Source: Propionivibrio soli (GTDB lineage: Bacteria; Pseudomonadota; Gammaproteobacteria; Burkholderiales; Rhodocyclaceae). Taken from it: a DNA stretch of 64,000 bases. The notes below the pieces were generated by a model. The model did no database searches. It saw only the letters and a list, made by a program, of their open reading frames with translations, and had not been told where the DNA came from. The DNA lies in NCBI RefSeq assembly GCF_025770765.1, contig NZ_JANZKY010000010.1:124001-188000 (forward strand), written 5' to 3'. This document shows, piece after piece, positions 34,232-43,557 of this stretch. Numbering within the stretch: the first letter of the stretch is position 1; each line of letters opens with the position of its first letter. Made by a program: the position numbers and the translations under genes.

Positions 34232-34987
34232 ATGACCACGAATGCCGTACCGCACATCCTGATCGTTGACGACGAGGTCGACATGCGCGAGCTGTTGTGC
34301 GACCTCGTCGAATCGAACGGGCTGCGCGCGACGGCGGTTGCCGACGGCGCTACGATGCGCGCCGAACTCGCCAATGGCGGTTATGCGCTGCTTATCCTCG
34401 ACCTGCGCCTGCGCCGCGAGGACGGTCTGGCGCTCGCGCGCAGCGTGCGCGAATCGGCGGAAGGCTGGGATGCGGCGATCCCGATCATGATCCTTACGGG
34501 CAAGGGCGACGAAACCGATCGCATCCTCGGCCTCGAACTCGCCGCCGACGATTACCTGATGAAGCCGTTCAATCCGCGTGAACTGCTGGCCCGCGTCCGC
34601 GCTTTGCTGCGCCGCGCCGGCCGGGAGCCGAACGGTGGGCGGAAGGCAGAAGCGGCGCCTGCCGCGCACGAGACCGCCCGCTTTGGGGACTGGACGCTCG
34701 ACTTTACCGACCGCGTGCTGCGTGATCGGAACAACCAGCCATGCCCGCTCACGCCGAGCGAATTCGCGCTGCTGGAAGCCTTCTGCCGCAATGCCAACCG
34801 TGTGCTGACGCGCGACCAGTTGCTCGAACAGTTGCGCCGCGACCATTCCGAAGTGTTCGATCGCATGATCGACGTGCTGATCCTGCGCCTGCGCCGGAAG
34901 ATCGAACGCAACCCGACGCACCCCGAATTCATCCGCACCGAGCGCGGCATCGGCTACCTGTTCTGCCTGCAACCCGGGCACCCGTGA
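34232..34987 (+). CDS. OmpR/TorR-type response regulator
   Basis: A 251-residue regulator. The receiver domain (about 7-122) has D13-D14-E15, phospho-acceptor D57 in LLILDLRL and a lysine in LMKPFNP. A winged-helix domain follows (about 150-245) with LTPSEFALLEAFCRNANRVLTRDQLLEQL and RTERGIGYLF. GGAGGGCC precedes ATG 34232. The stop shares bases with the start of the hybrid kinase (TGATG), giving coupled translation. Probably controls the rbs-type transporter 1 kb away. Confidence 0.94.
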   Translation: MTTNAVPHILIVDDEVDMRELLCDLVESNGLRATAVADGATMRAELANGGYALLILDLRLRREDGLALARSVRESAEGWDAAIPIMILTGKGDETDRILGLELAADDYLMKPFNPRELLARVRALLRRAGREPNGGRKAEAAPAAHETARFGDWTLDFTDRVLRDRNNQPCPLTPSEFALLEAFCRNANRVLTRDQLLEQLRRDHSEVFDRMIDVLILRLRRKIERNPTHPEFIRTERGIGYLFCLQPGHP

Positions 34988-37566
34988 TGCAACCGGCTCC
35001 CGCCGAAGCGCGCTTCCTGCCGACGAGCGTTCGCAGCCGCCTGCTGCTCGCCTTCGCGATTATCTTTGCCTCGGCGATGGCGCTGGCCCTCGTCGGCTGG
35101 ATCGGTATCCGCGACACACGCGACGCGCTGCGCGACTTCCAGTCGCACGTCCTGCCCGAAGTCGCCCGGTCGCTCGAACTCTCGCAACGCACCGCGGCGA
35201 TCGCCGCCATGGCGCCGTACGTCGCCGAAAGCACGCGCCCGTTCCAATTGCAGAGCGAGGCGCAAGGTCTGCTGAGCCGGCTGGACGAAGCCGAGCGGTT
35301 GGCCGCGGCACTACCGGCGGAACGCAGCCGCGAACTCGACGTCGGCTCGGCGCTCGCGGCCCTTAAATCCACCGTTACCGAACTGATTGCGGTCACGCGC
35401 AAAGATCTTTTTCTCCAGGAAGACCTGCGCGAATACTTCTACCGTCTGTCGAGCGAGAGTAGCGAACTGCAGATGGCCGCGACGCCGGGCCGCGACGACG
35501 TTGACGCCATCTTCCGTGATCTGATGACGGCCATCGAGGTCGACAACCCCGAGATGCTGGTGCGTCTGCGCGAGCGGGTCACGCAGCAGACGAATCGCAT
35601 CGACCGCCGCAACCTCGCCTCGGCTCGCGTCGTCAATCTGGTGCGCGACAACTTGGAGGGGCCGGACAACGTTTTCGTATTGCGCGAGCGCCAGTTCCAG
35701 TTGCGCGAGCGCAAGTCCTTTCTTGTCTCGCGTACGCGCGCCGAGGCAGAGCGCCTGAGCGAGCGCGTCGACGCCTACGTGCGGACGGCGCGCGCGCAGG
35801 TGGACCGGCAGGGCGAATCGGTCACCCGGGCCGTACGTTCCGGCGCGCTCGGCATTACCGTGCTCACCCTCGTCTGCATCGCCGTCGCCGCGCTCGGCAT
35901 CTGGGTCGTGGTGCGCATGGTGAGCAGCCTCGCCGGCATTACCCGCGTGATGAGCAAGCTCGCGCAAGGCGACACCGAGCAATCGACACCGGAGACCGGA
36001 CGCCGCGATGAGCTAGGCGCCCTCGCCCGCGCCTTCGAGGTTTTCCGGGACAACGCGCGCGCCGTACGGCGCATGGCACATGACATCCGCGAGCAGAGCG
36101 CACTGCTCGGCACCGTCGTCGAGAGCATGAAGGACGGTCTGTCAGTGTTCGACCGCGACGGCCGGCTAGTCACCTGGAACCGCCAGTACCCGCCGCTGCT
36201 CAACCTCGACTCGAGCGCCATCAAGCGCGGCATGACGCTCGAAGACATCCAGGCCCTGCTGCCCGAGATCATTCACGATGGTACCGGCGCCCCGTCGGTA
36301 CTCGCCGGGTTCAACCAGGCGCGCCAGGAAGAGGCCTACCGCTTCGAACTCGCCTTCGCCGGCGGGCATGTCGTCGAGTTCCGTAGTAACCCGATGCCGG
36401 GCGGCGGTTTCGTGACGCTCTACAGCGATCTCACCGAGCGCCGCGCGGTGGAGGCGCAACTGCGCCAGGCGCAGAAAATGGAAGTACTCGGCCAGCTCAC
36501 CGGCGGTGTCGCCCACGACTTCAACAACCTGCTGGCCGCGATCAACGGCAACCTCTACCTGCTGCAGCAGGACGAGACGCTCTCGCCCGCCAGCAAGCGG
36601 TATGCGGCGCGCGCCAATTCGGCCGCCGAACGCGGCGGCACGCTGACCCGCCGCCTGCTCGCTTTCGCCCGCCGCCAGTCGTTGTCGCCGAGCGCCGTCG
36701 ATGTCGACGCGTTCATCGGTGATCTGGCCGACCTCATCGAATACAGCGTCGGCCAGGGCATCGAGGTGATCCTCGAACTCGACGCCGGAGGAGCCTGCGT
36801 GTGGGCGGACCGGGGGCAACTTGAAAACGCGCTGCTCAACCTCGCGATCAATGCCCGCGACGCCATGCCCAACGGTGGCACGCTGCATCTGCGCAGTCGT
36901 TACGAGGACGAACGCGACGTCGTCGCCATCGAGGTAGCCGACAGCGGGCAAGGCATGGAGCCGAAAATCCGTGAGCGCGTATTCGAGCCATTCTTCACCA
37001 CCAAGGAAGATTCGGGCAGCGGCCTCGGCCTGAGCATCGTCTACGGCTTCGTCAAGCAATCGGGCGGTGACATCGAGGTTGCCAGCGAACCGGGACGGGG
37101 GACGACGTTCACCGTGCATCTGCCGCGCCACGTCGGCCAGGCGATCGTTCACGCGTCCGCCCCAGCGATCAGCGAGCCGCTGCCGGCGCAATCCATTCTG
37201 CTCGTCGAAGACAATGCCGACGTGCGTTCGGCGCTCGCCGATCTTCTGGTTTCCGACGGCCATATCGTCTCCGCCGTATCGAGCGTGGACGAGGCGCTCG
37301 CCCGGCTGGCGAGCGATCAGTACACGCTGGTGCTCTCCGATGTCGATCTGGGCGGCGGCGCGCACGGCGTCGAACTCATGCGCCGGATCGCGGAAGCGCG
37401 TCCGGGGTTGCCGCGTATCCTGATGTCTGGGCTACCGGCGGAAATCCTGGCCTTCCGCTTCGGCCTCACCGGCAAGCAACCGCTCCTTTCCAAGCCGTTC
37501 ACGATCGCCGAACTCAAGGCGGCGGTACGCGAAGCGGCGTCACTGTTCAGCCACGAGCGATCATGA
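34987..37566 (+). CDS. Hybrid sensor histidine kinase with PAS and C-terminal receiver
   Basis: An 859-residue membrane kinase. TM1 (about 18-40) and TM2 (about 287-310) bracket a large, mostly helical periplasmic domain, as in TorS-like sensors that read a binding protein. Then HAMP (about 310-362), PAS (about 372-485, [18 protein letters not shown]), HisKA with H510 in [13 protein letters not shown], and HATPase (N-box [17 protein letters not shown]-boxes DSGQGM and GSGLGLS). A receiver (about 735-855) with acceptor D785 ([11 protein letters not shown]) follows. There is no Hpt domain, so transfer to the partner regulator is either direct from H510 or via a separate Hpt. The stop overlaps the next start (ATGA). 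Frame upstream of 34987 is shadow of the regulator gene. Confidence 0.93.
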   Translation: MQPAPAEARFLPTSVRSRLLLAFAIIFASAMALALVGWIGIRDTRDALRDFQSHVLPEVARSLELSQRTAAIAAMAPYVAESTRPFQLQSEAQGLLSRLDEAERLAAALPAERSRELDVGSALAALKSTVTELIAVTRKDLFLQEDLREYFYRLSSESSELQMAATPGRDDVDAIFRDLMTAIEVDNPEMLVRLRERVTQQTNRIDRRNLASARVVNLVRDNLEGPDNVFVLRERQFQLRERKSFLVSRTRAEAERLSERVDAYVRTARAQVDRQGESVTRAVRSGALGITVLTLVCIAVAALGIWVVVRMVSSLAGITRVMSKLAQGDTEQSTPETGRRDELGALARAFEVFRDNARAVRRMAHDIREQSALLGTVVESMKDGLSVFDRDGRLVTWNRQYPPLLNLDSSAIKRGMTLEDIQALLPEIIHDGTGAPSVLAGFNQARQEEAYRFELAFAGGHVVEFRSNPMPGGGFVTLYSDLTERRAVEAQLRQAQKMEVLGQLTGGVAHDFNNLLAAINGNLYLLQQDETLSPASKRYAARANSAAERGGTLTRRLLAFARRQSLSPSAVDVDAFIGDLADLIEYSVGQGIEVILELDAGGACVWADRGQLENALLNLAINARDAMPNGGTLHLRSRYEDERDVVAIEVADSGQGMEPKIRERVFEPFFTTKEDSGSGLGLSIVYGFVKQSGGDIEVASEPGRGTTFTVHLPRHVGQAIVHASAPAISEPLPAQSILLVEDNADVRSALADLLVSDGHIVSAVSSVDEALARLASDQYTLVLSDVDLGGGAHGVELMRRIAEARPGLPRILMSGLPAEILAFRFGLTGKQPLLSKPFTIAELKAAVREAASLFSHERS

Positions 37567-38576
37567 GCCTACCCAGAGACATACTCAAAACCGCCCGCCC
37601 TTCAGTTGGCGCCATGCTGTGCCGCGTTCTCTCGCGCTTCGCGCGCCGGCAAATTCTTGGTCTGGCGAGTGCCTGCGCGCTGGTTGCTTTGCCCGCTCTT
37701 TCCGGCGCCGCCGAACTCGGCCGCATTGGCGTCACGGTCACCGACCTCGGCAATCCGTTCTTCGTGCGCATCGCCCGCGGTGTCGAAAACGCCGCGCGCG
37801 GTATCGCTGGAAAGGACGTGAAGGTTTTCGTGATGTCGAGCGCCTATGACCTGCAACGGCAGAACGAACAGATCGAAGCTTTCATCAAGAAGAAGGTCGA
37901 CCTCATCATCCTCATCGCTGCCGACCCGGTGAACATCGAACCAGCCGTGCGACGGGCGCAGGCCGAAGGCATCCGCGTCATCGCGCTCGACGTGCGCGCC
38001 GCCGGTGCCGACGCGACCTTCACCACCGACAACGTGCAGGCCGGCGAACTCGCCTGCCAACACATCGTGCAGCGGCTCAAGGGCAAGGGCAACGTGGTGA
38101 TCGTCTCCGGCCCACCGGTATCGTCGATCGTGGACCGGGTGTCGGGCTGTATGTCGGTTTTCAAGGCATCTCCCGAGATCAAGGTACTTTCCTACGATCG
38201 TAACGGCGGTGGTAGTTCGGAGGGCGCGTTCGCAAAAATGACGGATTTGCTGACTGCCTTTCCCCGGATCGACGCCGTGTTCGCGATCAACGACCCCACC
38301 GCGATGGGCGTGGAGGAAGCAGCCCGTCAGGCCGGGCGCAAGGAATTCTTCATTGTCGGCATCGACGGCGCGCCCAAGGCAAAGGCGCGCATGCGCGAGG
38401 TTGATTCGCTGATCGTCGCCACGGTGGCCCAGATGCCTGATCTATTGGCTCAGAAAGCGATCGAAGCGGGCTACACGCTGTTGCGGCAGAAGCCCTTGAG
38501 CCAGCCTGTGGTAATGATTCCCGGCGTTCTGCTTACGCGCGAATCGCCGCTCGATGTCGGTGGTTGGGGGCCGTGA
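37563..38576 (+). CDS. Periplasmic sugar-binding protein dedicated to the hybrid kinase
   Basis: A 337-residue type I binding protein with an extended N-terminus and signal region (hydrophobic about 31-48, ending SGAAE), then LGRIGVTVTDLGNPFFVRIARG. It is clearly paralogous to the transporter binding protein at 32297: shared segments include KGKGNVVIVSGPPVSSIVDRV versus NGKGNVVIVNGPPVTSVVDRV, and IDAVFAINDPTAMG versus IDAVFAINDPTAIG. Its start overlaps the kinase stop (ATGA 37563-37566), and there are no transporter genes in this unit, so it most likely presents ligand to the kinase rather than to a permease, as TorT, LuxP or ChvE do. Confidence 0.9.
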   Translation: MSLPRDILKTARPSVGAMLCRVLSRFARRQILGLASACALVALPALSGAAELGRIGVTVTDLGNPFFVRIARGVENAARGIAGKDVKVFVMSSAYDLQRQNEQIEAFIKKKVDLIILIAADPVNIEPAVRRAQAEGIRVIALDVRAAGADATFTTDNVQAGELACQHIVQRLKGKGNVVIVSGPPVSSIVDRVSGCMSVFKASPEIKVLSYDRNGGGSSEGAFAKMTDLLTAFPRIDAVFAINDPTAMGVEEAARQAGRKEFFIVGIDGAPKAKARMREVDSLIVATVAQMPDLLAQKAIEAGYTLLRQKPLSQPVVMIPGVLLTRESPLDVGGWGP

Positions 38577-38585
38577 TCCGCGTGG

Positions 38586-38615
38586 TTGTTGGCGTATCAC
38601 GTCAGGGCGTATAAT
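38586..38615 (+). promoter_or_regulatory. Sigma-70-like promoter of the manganese riboswitch transcript
   Basis: A -35-like TTGTTG (38586-38591) and a perfect -10 TATAAT (38610-38615) are separated by 18 bases. They end 10 bases before the conserved riboswitch sequence, so the predicted RNA start lies near 38622. Confidence 0.65.
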
Positions 38616-38625
38616 GCGCGCCGTC

Positions 38626-38730
38626 ATTGGGGAGTAGCCTCCCTTCGCAACGAAGGGGCGTGCGCCAACAGACTTGCCTTACGGGGCATGGCGTACGCGG
38701 TTTCCATACTTGGCGAGACCTTTGACCACC
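38626..38730 (+). ncRNA. yybP-ykoY manganese riboswitch
   Basis: The conserved blocks of the yybP-ykoY family appear in order: GGGGAGTAGCC near the 5' side, the CGCAACG-containing first arm, TGCGCCAACA, a variable GC hairpin, and the closing GGCGAGACCTTTGACC. This family binds Mn2+ and turns on exporter expression. The downstream sequence GACCAC (38723-38728) can pair with GTGGTC (38754-38759), a plausible expression-platform stem before the exporter start at 38794. It controls a GDT1-type exporter, the partner expected for this class. Confidence 0.9.
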
Positions 38731-38793
38731 GCTTCCGAGGGCCGGAGAGGCGCGTGGTCAATCGTCTGCTCCGGCCAGGAAAACCACAAGAAA

Positions 38794-39369
38794 ATGGAAG
38801 CCTTCCTCATCTCGACAGGCATCGTCGCTCTGGCTGAAATCGGCGACAAGACGCAACTCCTTTCCTTCATTCTCGCCGCCAAGTTCCGCAAGGCGATGCC
38901 CATCACTCTGGGTATCCTGTTCGCGACCATCATCAACCACGGTTTCGCCGGCGCGGTGGGCGCGTTCGTCACCTCACTGGTATCGCCCGGCACCATGCGC
39001 TGGATCTTGGGCCTCTCGTTCATCGCCATGGCGATCTGGACGCTGATCCCGGACAAATTCGACGAAGGCGATGCGAAGTTCGCCCGTTTCGGCGTCTTCG
39101 GAACCACGTTGATCGCCTTTTTCCTCGCCGAGATGGGAGATAAGACGCAGATCGCGACCGTTGCCCTAGCCGCCCAATACAAGTCTTTTTACAGCGTTGT
39201 CTCCGGTACCACCGTCGGCATGATGATCGCCAACGTGCCGGCCGTACTGCTTGGCGGCAAGCTGGCCGACAAGCTTCCGGTGCGTCTGGTGCACGCGGTC
39301 GCCGCCGCCATTTTCGGAATTCTCGGCATTGCCACGCTGGCGGGCGCTGGCTCGGGTTTCGGGTTCTAG
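38794..39369 (+). CDS. GDT1/UPF0016 family manganese exporter
   Basis: A 191-residue membrane protein with six spans and two copies of the family hallmark E-x-G-D-[KR]-[TS]: AEIGDKTQLLSF (about 14-25) and AEMGDKTQIATVAL (about 110-123). Bacterial members such as MneA export Mn2+, and GDT1/TMEM165 relatives move Mn2+/Ca2+ against protons. ATG 38794 follows the riboswitch; an in-frame ATG at 38674 falls inside the RNA element and is rejected. Its stop overlaps the convergent MFS gene by 4 bases. Confidence 0.92.
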   Translation: MEAFLISTGIVALAEIGDKTQLLSFILAAKFRKAMPITLGILFATIINHGFAGAVGAFVTSLVSPGTMRWILGLSFIAMAIWTLIPDKFDEGDAKFARFGVFGTTLIAFFLAEMGDKTQIATVALAAQYKSFYSVVSGTTVGMMIANVPAVLLGGKLADKLPVRLVHAVAAAIFGILGIATLAGAGSGFGF

Positions 39370-40610
39370 CCCGACGTCACCTGGTCAAGGCGGACAACCA
39401 GTACGAGCAATAAGACGGCGAAACCGCCAATCGTCGGGAAGATCGCTTCCAGCCCGACGTGGGCCGCAAGCAACCCGAAGCCTGCCGGCATCAGCGCGCC
39501 GCCCAGACACGCCGCCCCAACCTGCCAACCGATGACCTTACGCGCCGTGACGGGGTCGAAGCGGCGTGGCGTTTCGTGCATCAGGCCGGGATAAACAGGC
39601 GCACAGCCGAGGCCGAGCAGTGCCAGCCCAGTCATCGCCAATACCGGCGTACCGGGAACAAGCAGGAGGACGATGCCGGCGAGCGAAACGGCAATCCCCA
39701 GCCGCACCAGCCGCCGGTTGCCCAAGCGGTTGGAAACGAAGCCGGCGAGCACACGCCCGGCCATGATGCAGCCGTAATACAACGTCACGGCCTTGGCCGC
39801 GGTTCCGGCGTCAAAACCGCGCCCCTCGATCAACAGACTCGGCACCCACAACCCAGCCCCCATCTCGACGCCGACATACACCGTAAACAGGAAGGCTGCT
39901 AGCACCGGCGCCCACGTCGGTGTGCCTGGGCGACCTCCCGCGGCCACCTTTTCCGGGTCGTGGCGTGCCGGTCCCTGGCGTTGCCAAAGACCGAGGCTGA
40001 GCAGCAGCACGGTCGCCAAGCTCAACTGGCACACGCCGAGCAGAAGATAGCCGCGGGACCACCCGCCGGCTGAAGTCAGCGCCGCGCCCATGATTACCGG
40101 GCCGAGCGCTGCGCCGACGCCCCAGCACGCGTGTAGCCAGTTCATGTGCTTGGACGAATAGTGCTCGGCGACGAAATGATTGAGGCCGGCATCCACCGAC
40201 CCGGCGCCAAGGCCGAGCGGGAAGGCCAGTACGACGACAAGCGGGAAGTTGGGCACGTGCGCCAACGCAAGCAGCGAAAGCCCGGTCAGCAAGGCGCTGG
40301 CGAAGGTGACTGGCCCCGTACCAAACCGCGCCAATACCCGACCGCTGACAAAGCCCGAAAGCGCTGAACACGTGGCGAGAATCAACGTGACCACGCCAAG
40401 AGCTTCCAACGGCTGCGCGAGGCTGATCCGCATCGCCGGCCACGCAAGGCCAAGAACACCGTCCGGCAAACCGAGGCTGACGAAGGCGAGATAAATGATC
40501 GTCAGCAGAATAAGGCGTACGAAGGCGCCACCGTGCACCGCGGCTTCCTCGGGCACACGTTGTATCGGCACCTGCATACCGGCGACCCCGGCGCTTTTCT
40601 CCTGACTCAT
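39366..40610 (-). CDS. Major facilitator superfamily transporter
   Basis: A 414-residue protein with twelve hydrophobic spans in two halves. Motifs include YLAFVSLGLPDGVLGLAWPAMR at span 1 and GFVSGRVLARFGTG, reminiscent of FucP-like and YfkF-like sugar or multidrug carriers. AGGGAG precedes ATG 40610. The start overlaps the stop of the DeoR regulator (ATGA), so the regulator and carrier form one unit, and a sugar or sugar-derived substrate is likely. The exact substrate is not deducible. Confidence 0.85.
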   Translation of the reverse strand: MSQEKSAGVAGMQVPIQRVPEEAAVHGGAFVRLILLTIIYLAFVSLGLPDGVLGLAWPAMRISLAQPLEALGVVTLILATCSALSGFVSGRVLARFGTGPVTFASALLTGLSLLALAHVPNFPLVVVLAFPLGLGAGSVDAGLNHFVAEHYSSKHMNWLHACWGVGAALGPVIMGAALTSAGGWSRGYLLLGVCQLSLATVLLLSLGLWQRQGPARHDPEKVAAGGRPGTPTWAPVLAAFLFTVYVGVEMGAGLWVPSLLIEGRGFDAGTAAKAVTLYYGCIMAGRVLAGFVSNRLGNRRLVRLGIAVSLAGIVLLLVPGTPVLAMTGLALLGLGCAPVYPGLMHETPRRFDPVTARKVIGWQVGAACLGGALMPAGFGLLAAHVGLEAIFPTIGGFAVLLLVLVVRLDQVTSG

Positions 40611-41437
40611 GCTCGACTCCCTGTAGTGGGTGTGGCGGGTGCTGCCCGGTGCACCTCGACGCCGATTGCAAGCAAGGCGGCTGCCTGCTCGTGCGGCGCG
40701 TCAGCTTCAAGAACCACGTCGTGGAACATTCGCGCCGGACCGACCGAGAACGGCGCTCCCGTGCCCAGTTTGTCGGACGTTACGGCGCCGATCACCCGCC
40801 GCGCCTGAGCGGCGAGTTGCCGTTTAAATTCAGCTTCCTCGAAGCCGAATACCGCCACGCCTGCCACGGCGTCGAGCGCGCAGGCGCCGAGCAGATAAAC
40901 GTCCGGCCGCAGTTCGGCAACATCGCGCAGCGCACGGGCACCGAAGGCGCCTCCAGTGCGTTTGTCCACAGTGCCGCCGATCATCACGACCTCGATGCCC
41001 TCACGTCCCGCCGCTTCCGCAGCAACCGCGGGAAAGTTGGTGACGAGCGTCATTCGCATATCGTCGGGTAGCGCACGAACCGCCGCGAGGTTGGTCGAAC
41101 CTGCGTCAACAAACACCGTCTGACCGGCCGCTAGCATGCTCAACAACCCGGCAACCGTTTCACCGAGGCGGCGCTTTTCGGCCGGCATGACGCGGGCGCG
41201 CTCGACGAGCGGCCCCGAGGCCGCCGAGAGCGGCAAGGCACCGCCATAAACGCGACGACAAAGCCCAGCCGCCGCTAGCTCGCGCAGGTCGCGGCGGATC
41301 GTGTCTTCGGATGCGCCGAACTGCCGGGCAAGTTCCGCAGCCAGAACGCGGCCCTCGCTCCCGAGGCGTTCAAGAATGCGGCGTTGCCGTTCCTCGGGAA
41401 GGCATTCCTCCAGAAGCGTTGCAGAATCGCTTTGCAC
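40607..41437 (-). CDS. DeoR-family transcriptional regulator
   Basis: A 276-residue protein. The N-terminal winged HTH reads RQRRILERLGSEGRVLAAELARQFGASEDTIRRDLRELAAAG, the DeoR signature, and the DeoRC effector domain (about 85-245) shows VFVDAGSTNLAAVRAL and VTSDKLG, which bind phosphorylated sugars. Start is GTG 41437; no ATG fits. It sits upstream of and overlaps the MFS transporter, probably repressing it and itself in the absence of inducer. Confidence 0.9.
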   Translation of the reverse strand: MQSDSATLLEECLPEERQRRILERLGSEGRVLAAELARQFGASEDTIRRDLRELAAAGLCRRVYGGALPLSAASGPLVERARVMPAEKRRLGETVAGLLSMLAAGQTVFVDAGSTNLAAVRALPDDMRMTLVTNFPAVAAEAAGREGIEVVMIGGTVDKRTGGAFGARALRDVAELRPDVYLLGACALDAVAGVAVFGFEEAEFKRQLAAQARRVIGAVTSDKLGTGAPFSVGPARMFHDVVLEADAPHEQAAALLAIGVEVHRAAPATPTTGSRA

Positions 41438-41537
41438 GTTTTCACCCGGTTCAACATAAACGCGTCTAATTGTGCATCAATACGCACAAACACGCAATGA
41501 TCGCTGGAGTGCCCGGGAACAAAGCGAACGGGACGCC

Positions 41538-41565
41538 AAAAAAAACCGGCGAAGGGGATCGCCGG
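41538..41565 (-). terminator. Rho-independent terminator of the chemoreceptor gene
   Basis: CCGGCGA (41546-41552) and TCGCCGG (41559-41565) form a 7-bp stem with a 6-base loop. On the minus strand it is followed by eight T (complement of 41538-41545). It lies about 50 bases after the chemoreceptor stop. The plus-strand side (CTTTC) is a weaker T-run. Confidence 0.9.
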
Positions 41566-41615
41566 CTTTCTGCTCTTAACGTTGGGGGCGTTCGGTGGCG
41601 CCCCGAAGCTTTCCG

Positions 41616-43226
41616 TTACACCTTGAAACGCTGCACCGATTGCCTCAGATCGACAGCCAGCTGTTCCAGAGCGAGCACGTTGTCGTTGGCGGCATGCACC
41701 GATTGCGCGGACTCTTCGAGCATCGACGAAATCTGCTCGACGTTGCGCGCGACACTGCTGCTCGCCTGGCTTTGTTCGGTCGTCGCCGCCGCCACATCGC
41801 TGACCTTGCCCAAAGCGATTGCCGTCGCCTCGTTGATCTGCCGCAGTGCGTCGCCGGCCTTGGCGGCGATCTCGACGCCGCGCGTTACCTGCGGCCCTAC
41901 CTGCCCCATGCCGTCGACGACGCGTTCGGTATCGCGATGAATGGCTTGAATCATGCCGGTGATTTGGTCGGTGGCTTGGCCCGTGCGCTCGGCAAGCTTG
42001 CGCACCTCGTCGGCAACGACGGCGAATCCGCGCCCTTGTTCACCGGCACGCGCGGCTTCGATCGCCGCGTTGAGGGCGAGCAGGTTCGTTTGGTCGGCGA
42101 TCTCCTTGATCACCTGGGCGATGCCGCCGATTTCGCGCGAACGCTCGACGAGACCGCCGATCAACTCGGTCGCTTCGCTCACGCGGCTTGCGGCGCGTTC
42201 GATTTCGGCGCTTGCCTGATGCACAAGCTCTTGGCCCTGGTTCGCCAGTTGTGTGGCGCGGGTGGAGTTTTCCTCGGTTTCACGCGAACTCTGCGAGATG
42301 TGGTCGACGCTCACCGCGAGTTCCTCGATCGCGGCAGCCGTCGATGAAACGGCTTCCGACGACTGCTTCGCCGCGTTGTTGATCTGCTCCATCTGCCCGG
42401 ACAAGCTTGCCGAAGCATCGCCCACCCGGCCGGCACTCTCCTGAATATGACCGATGATGTCGTGCAAGCTGCCGCGCATGCGTTCGACCGATTCGATCAG
42501 GCTGCCCGATACCGTTGCCCCGTCCACTCGCTGCGTCAAATCGCCGCCCGCGATCGCGCCGGCCAGCGACGCTGCCTGATCAGGCTCACCGCCGAGGACC
42601 CGGTAGATGCGTCTGGCCATGAAAACGGCCACGGATACGACAACCGCGAAGATAACGAGTCCGATCAAGCCGAACCGCAGCGCGTACGCGGCATACGCCT
42701 CGTCGATGTCATCGATGAAGAGGCCAAAGCCGACGATCCAGTTCCACTCGGGAATCTTCACCAGGCCGTTGAGCTTCGCTACCTCGACTTCACCTTTCGG
42801 ACGCTTGGTCTTGATTTCGACCATCGACTGGTCGGCAGACTTCAGCGAATCGACGTAGACCTGCATCAGCGTACGGCCATCCGGGCCTTTGCTGCCCAGA
42901 TCGATCTGCCCTTCCTTGCGGGAGTCCGGATGAACGACGACGAGGCCGTCCATCTGGCGTACGAATACATAGTCATCACCCTGGCGCAACCCAGATAGCG
43001 CCTGCTTCGCCCGCGCCTGGGCCTCTTCGTGGCTGAGCTTGCCGGATTTCTCCTGCGCCACGAAAAGGTTCACCTGTTTGCCGGCTAGACTGACCATCAG
43101 CTCAATTTGGTTCCGGCGCTCCTCAATCATTGAGGAACGGATGATCTGCAGCGCGACGACGACGAGAACGAGAGCTCCCAATGCCGCGCAGCCGACGACC
43201 CAGGCTAATCGTGTGGATAGTTTCAT
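41616..43226 (-). CDS. Methyl-accepting chemotaxis protein with single Cache domain
   Basis: A 536-residue chemoreceptor. TM1 is about 8-28; a periplasmic sCache_2-type ligand domain (about 33-188) contains [19 protein letters not shown] and [17 protein letters not shown]2 is about 189-210. HAMP follows, then the signalling domain with the invariant hairpin tip [41 protein letters not shown]. sCache_2 domains often bind short carboxylates or similar small molecules. It is transcribed alone, ending at the terminator at 41538. No C-terminal CheR-tethering pentapeptide is seen. Confidence 0.95.
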   Translation of the reverse strand: MKLSTRLAWVVGCAALGALVLVVVALQIIRSSMIEERRNQIELMVSLAGKQVNLFVAQEKSGKLSHEEAQARAKQALSGLRQGDDYVFVRQMDGLVVVHPDSRKEGQIDLGSKGPDGRTLMQVYVDSLKSADQSMVEIKTKRPKGEVEVAKLNGLVKIPEWNWIVGFGLFIDDIDEAYAAYALRFGLIGLVIFAVVVSVAVFMARRIYRVLGGEPDQAASLAGAIAGGDLTQRVDGATVSGSLIESVERMRGSLHDIIGHIQESAGRVGDASASLSGQMEQINNAAKQSSEAVSSTAAAIEELAVSVDHISQSSRETEENSTRATQLANQGQELVHQASAEIERAASRVSEATELIGGLVERSREIGGIAQVIKEIADQTNLLALNAAIEAARAGEQGRGFAVVADEVRKLAERTGQATDQITGMIQAIHRDTERVVDGMGQVGPQVTRGVEIAAKAGDALRQINEATAIALGKVSDVAAATTEQSQASSSVARNVEQISSMLEESAQSVHAANDNVLALEQLAVDLRQSVQRFKV

Positions 43227-43246
43227 GTTCCCCTCCGCCAGGTTAT

Positions 43247-43296
43247 GAATGAATTCTTCGGAACCCGACGCGCGTTCCGCGTCTGTGAATTCATTC
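43247..43296. repeat. Inverted repeat GAATGAATTC / GAATTCATTC upstream of the chemoreceptor
   Basis: Two perfect 10-base arms (43247-43256 and 43287-43296) flank 30 bases that contain a further GGAAC/GTTCC inverted pair, so a long stem-loop or operator is possible. It begins 21 bases before the chemoreceptor start. The rest of the 331-base gap to mnmA (43297-43557) shows no gene, and I found no clear FliA (sigma-28) promoter. Confidence 0.5.
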
Positions 43297-43557
43297 TAGA
43301 CACTGTGCAGAAGGTATGGGCTAACCGATGCAAGCTAACGGTTCAAAGACGGCAGAGGACTAGCCACCCGATGAGGCGATTGGCCCACGCGCACATGCCG
43401 GAACAAAGCGCGGATGATCAATGGCATCCGGGAAAAGGCGGGGAACAGCCCGACGGAAACCACTTCATGAACGCGGTTACTTGCGCTCGTGTGTCCTCTC
43501 TCAACCGCCCACGTCCCGAAAACGGCTCAGATACGGGGTTCCCGCCGTGTCGACGAC

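Noticed and set aside
38674-38793. N-terminal extension of the manganese exporter
   Set aside because: The upstream ATG lies inside the conserved riboswitch RNA, and the added residues do not match the family.
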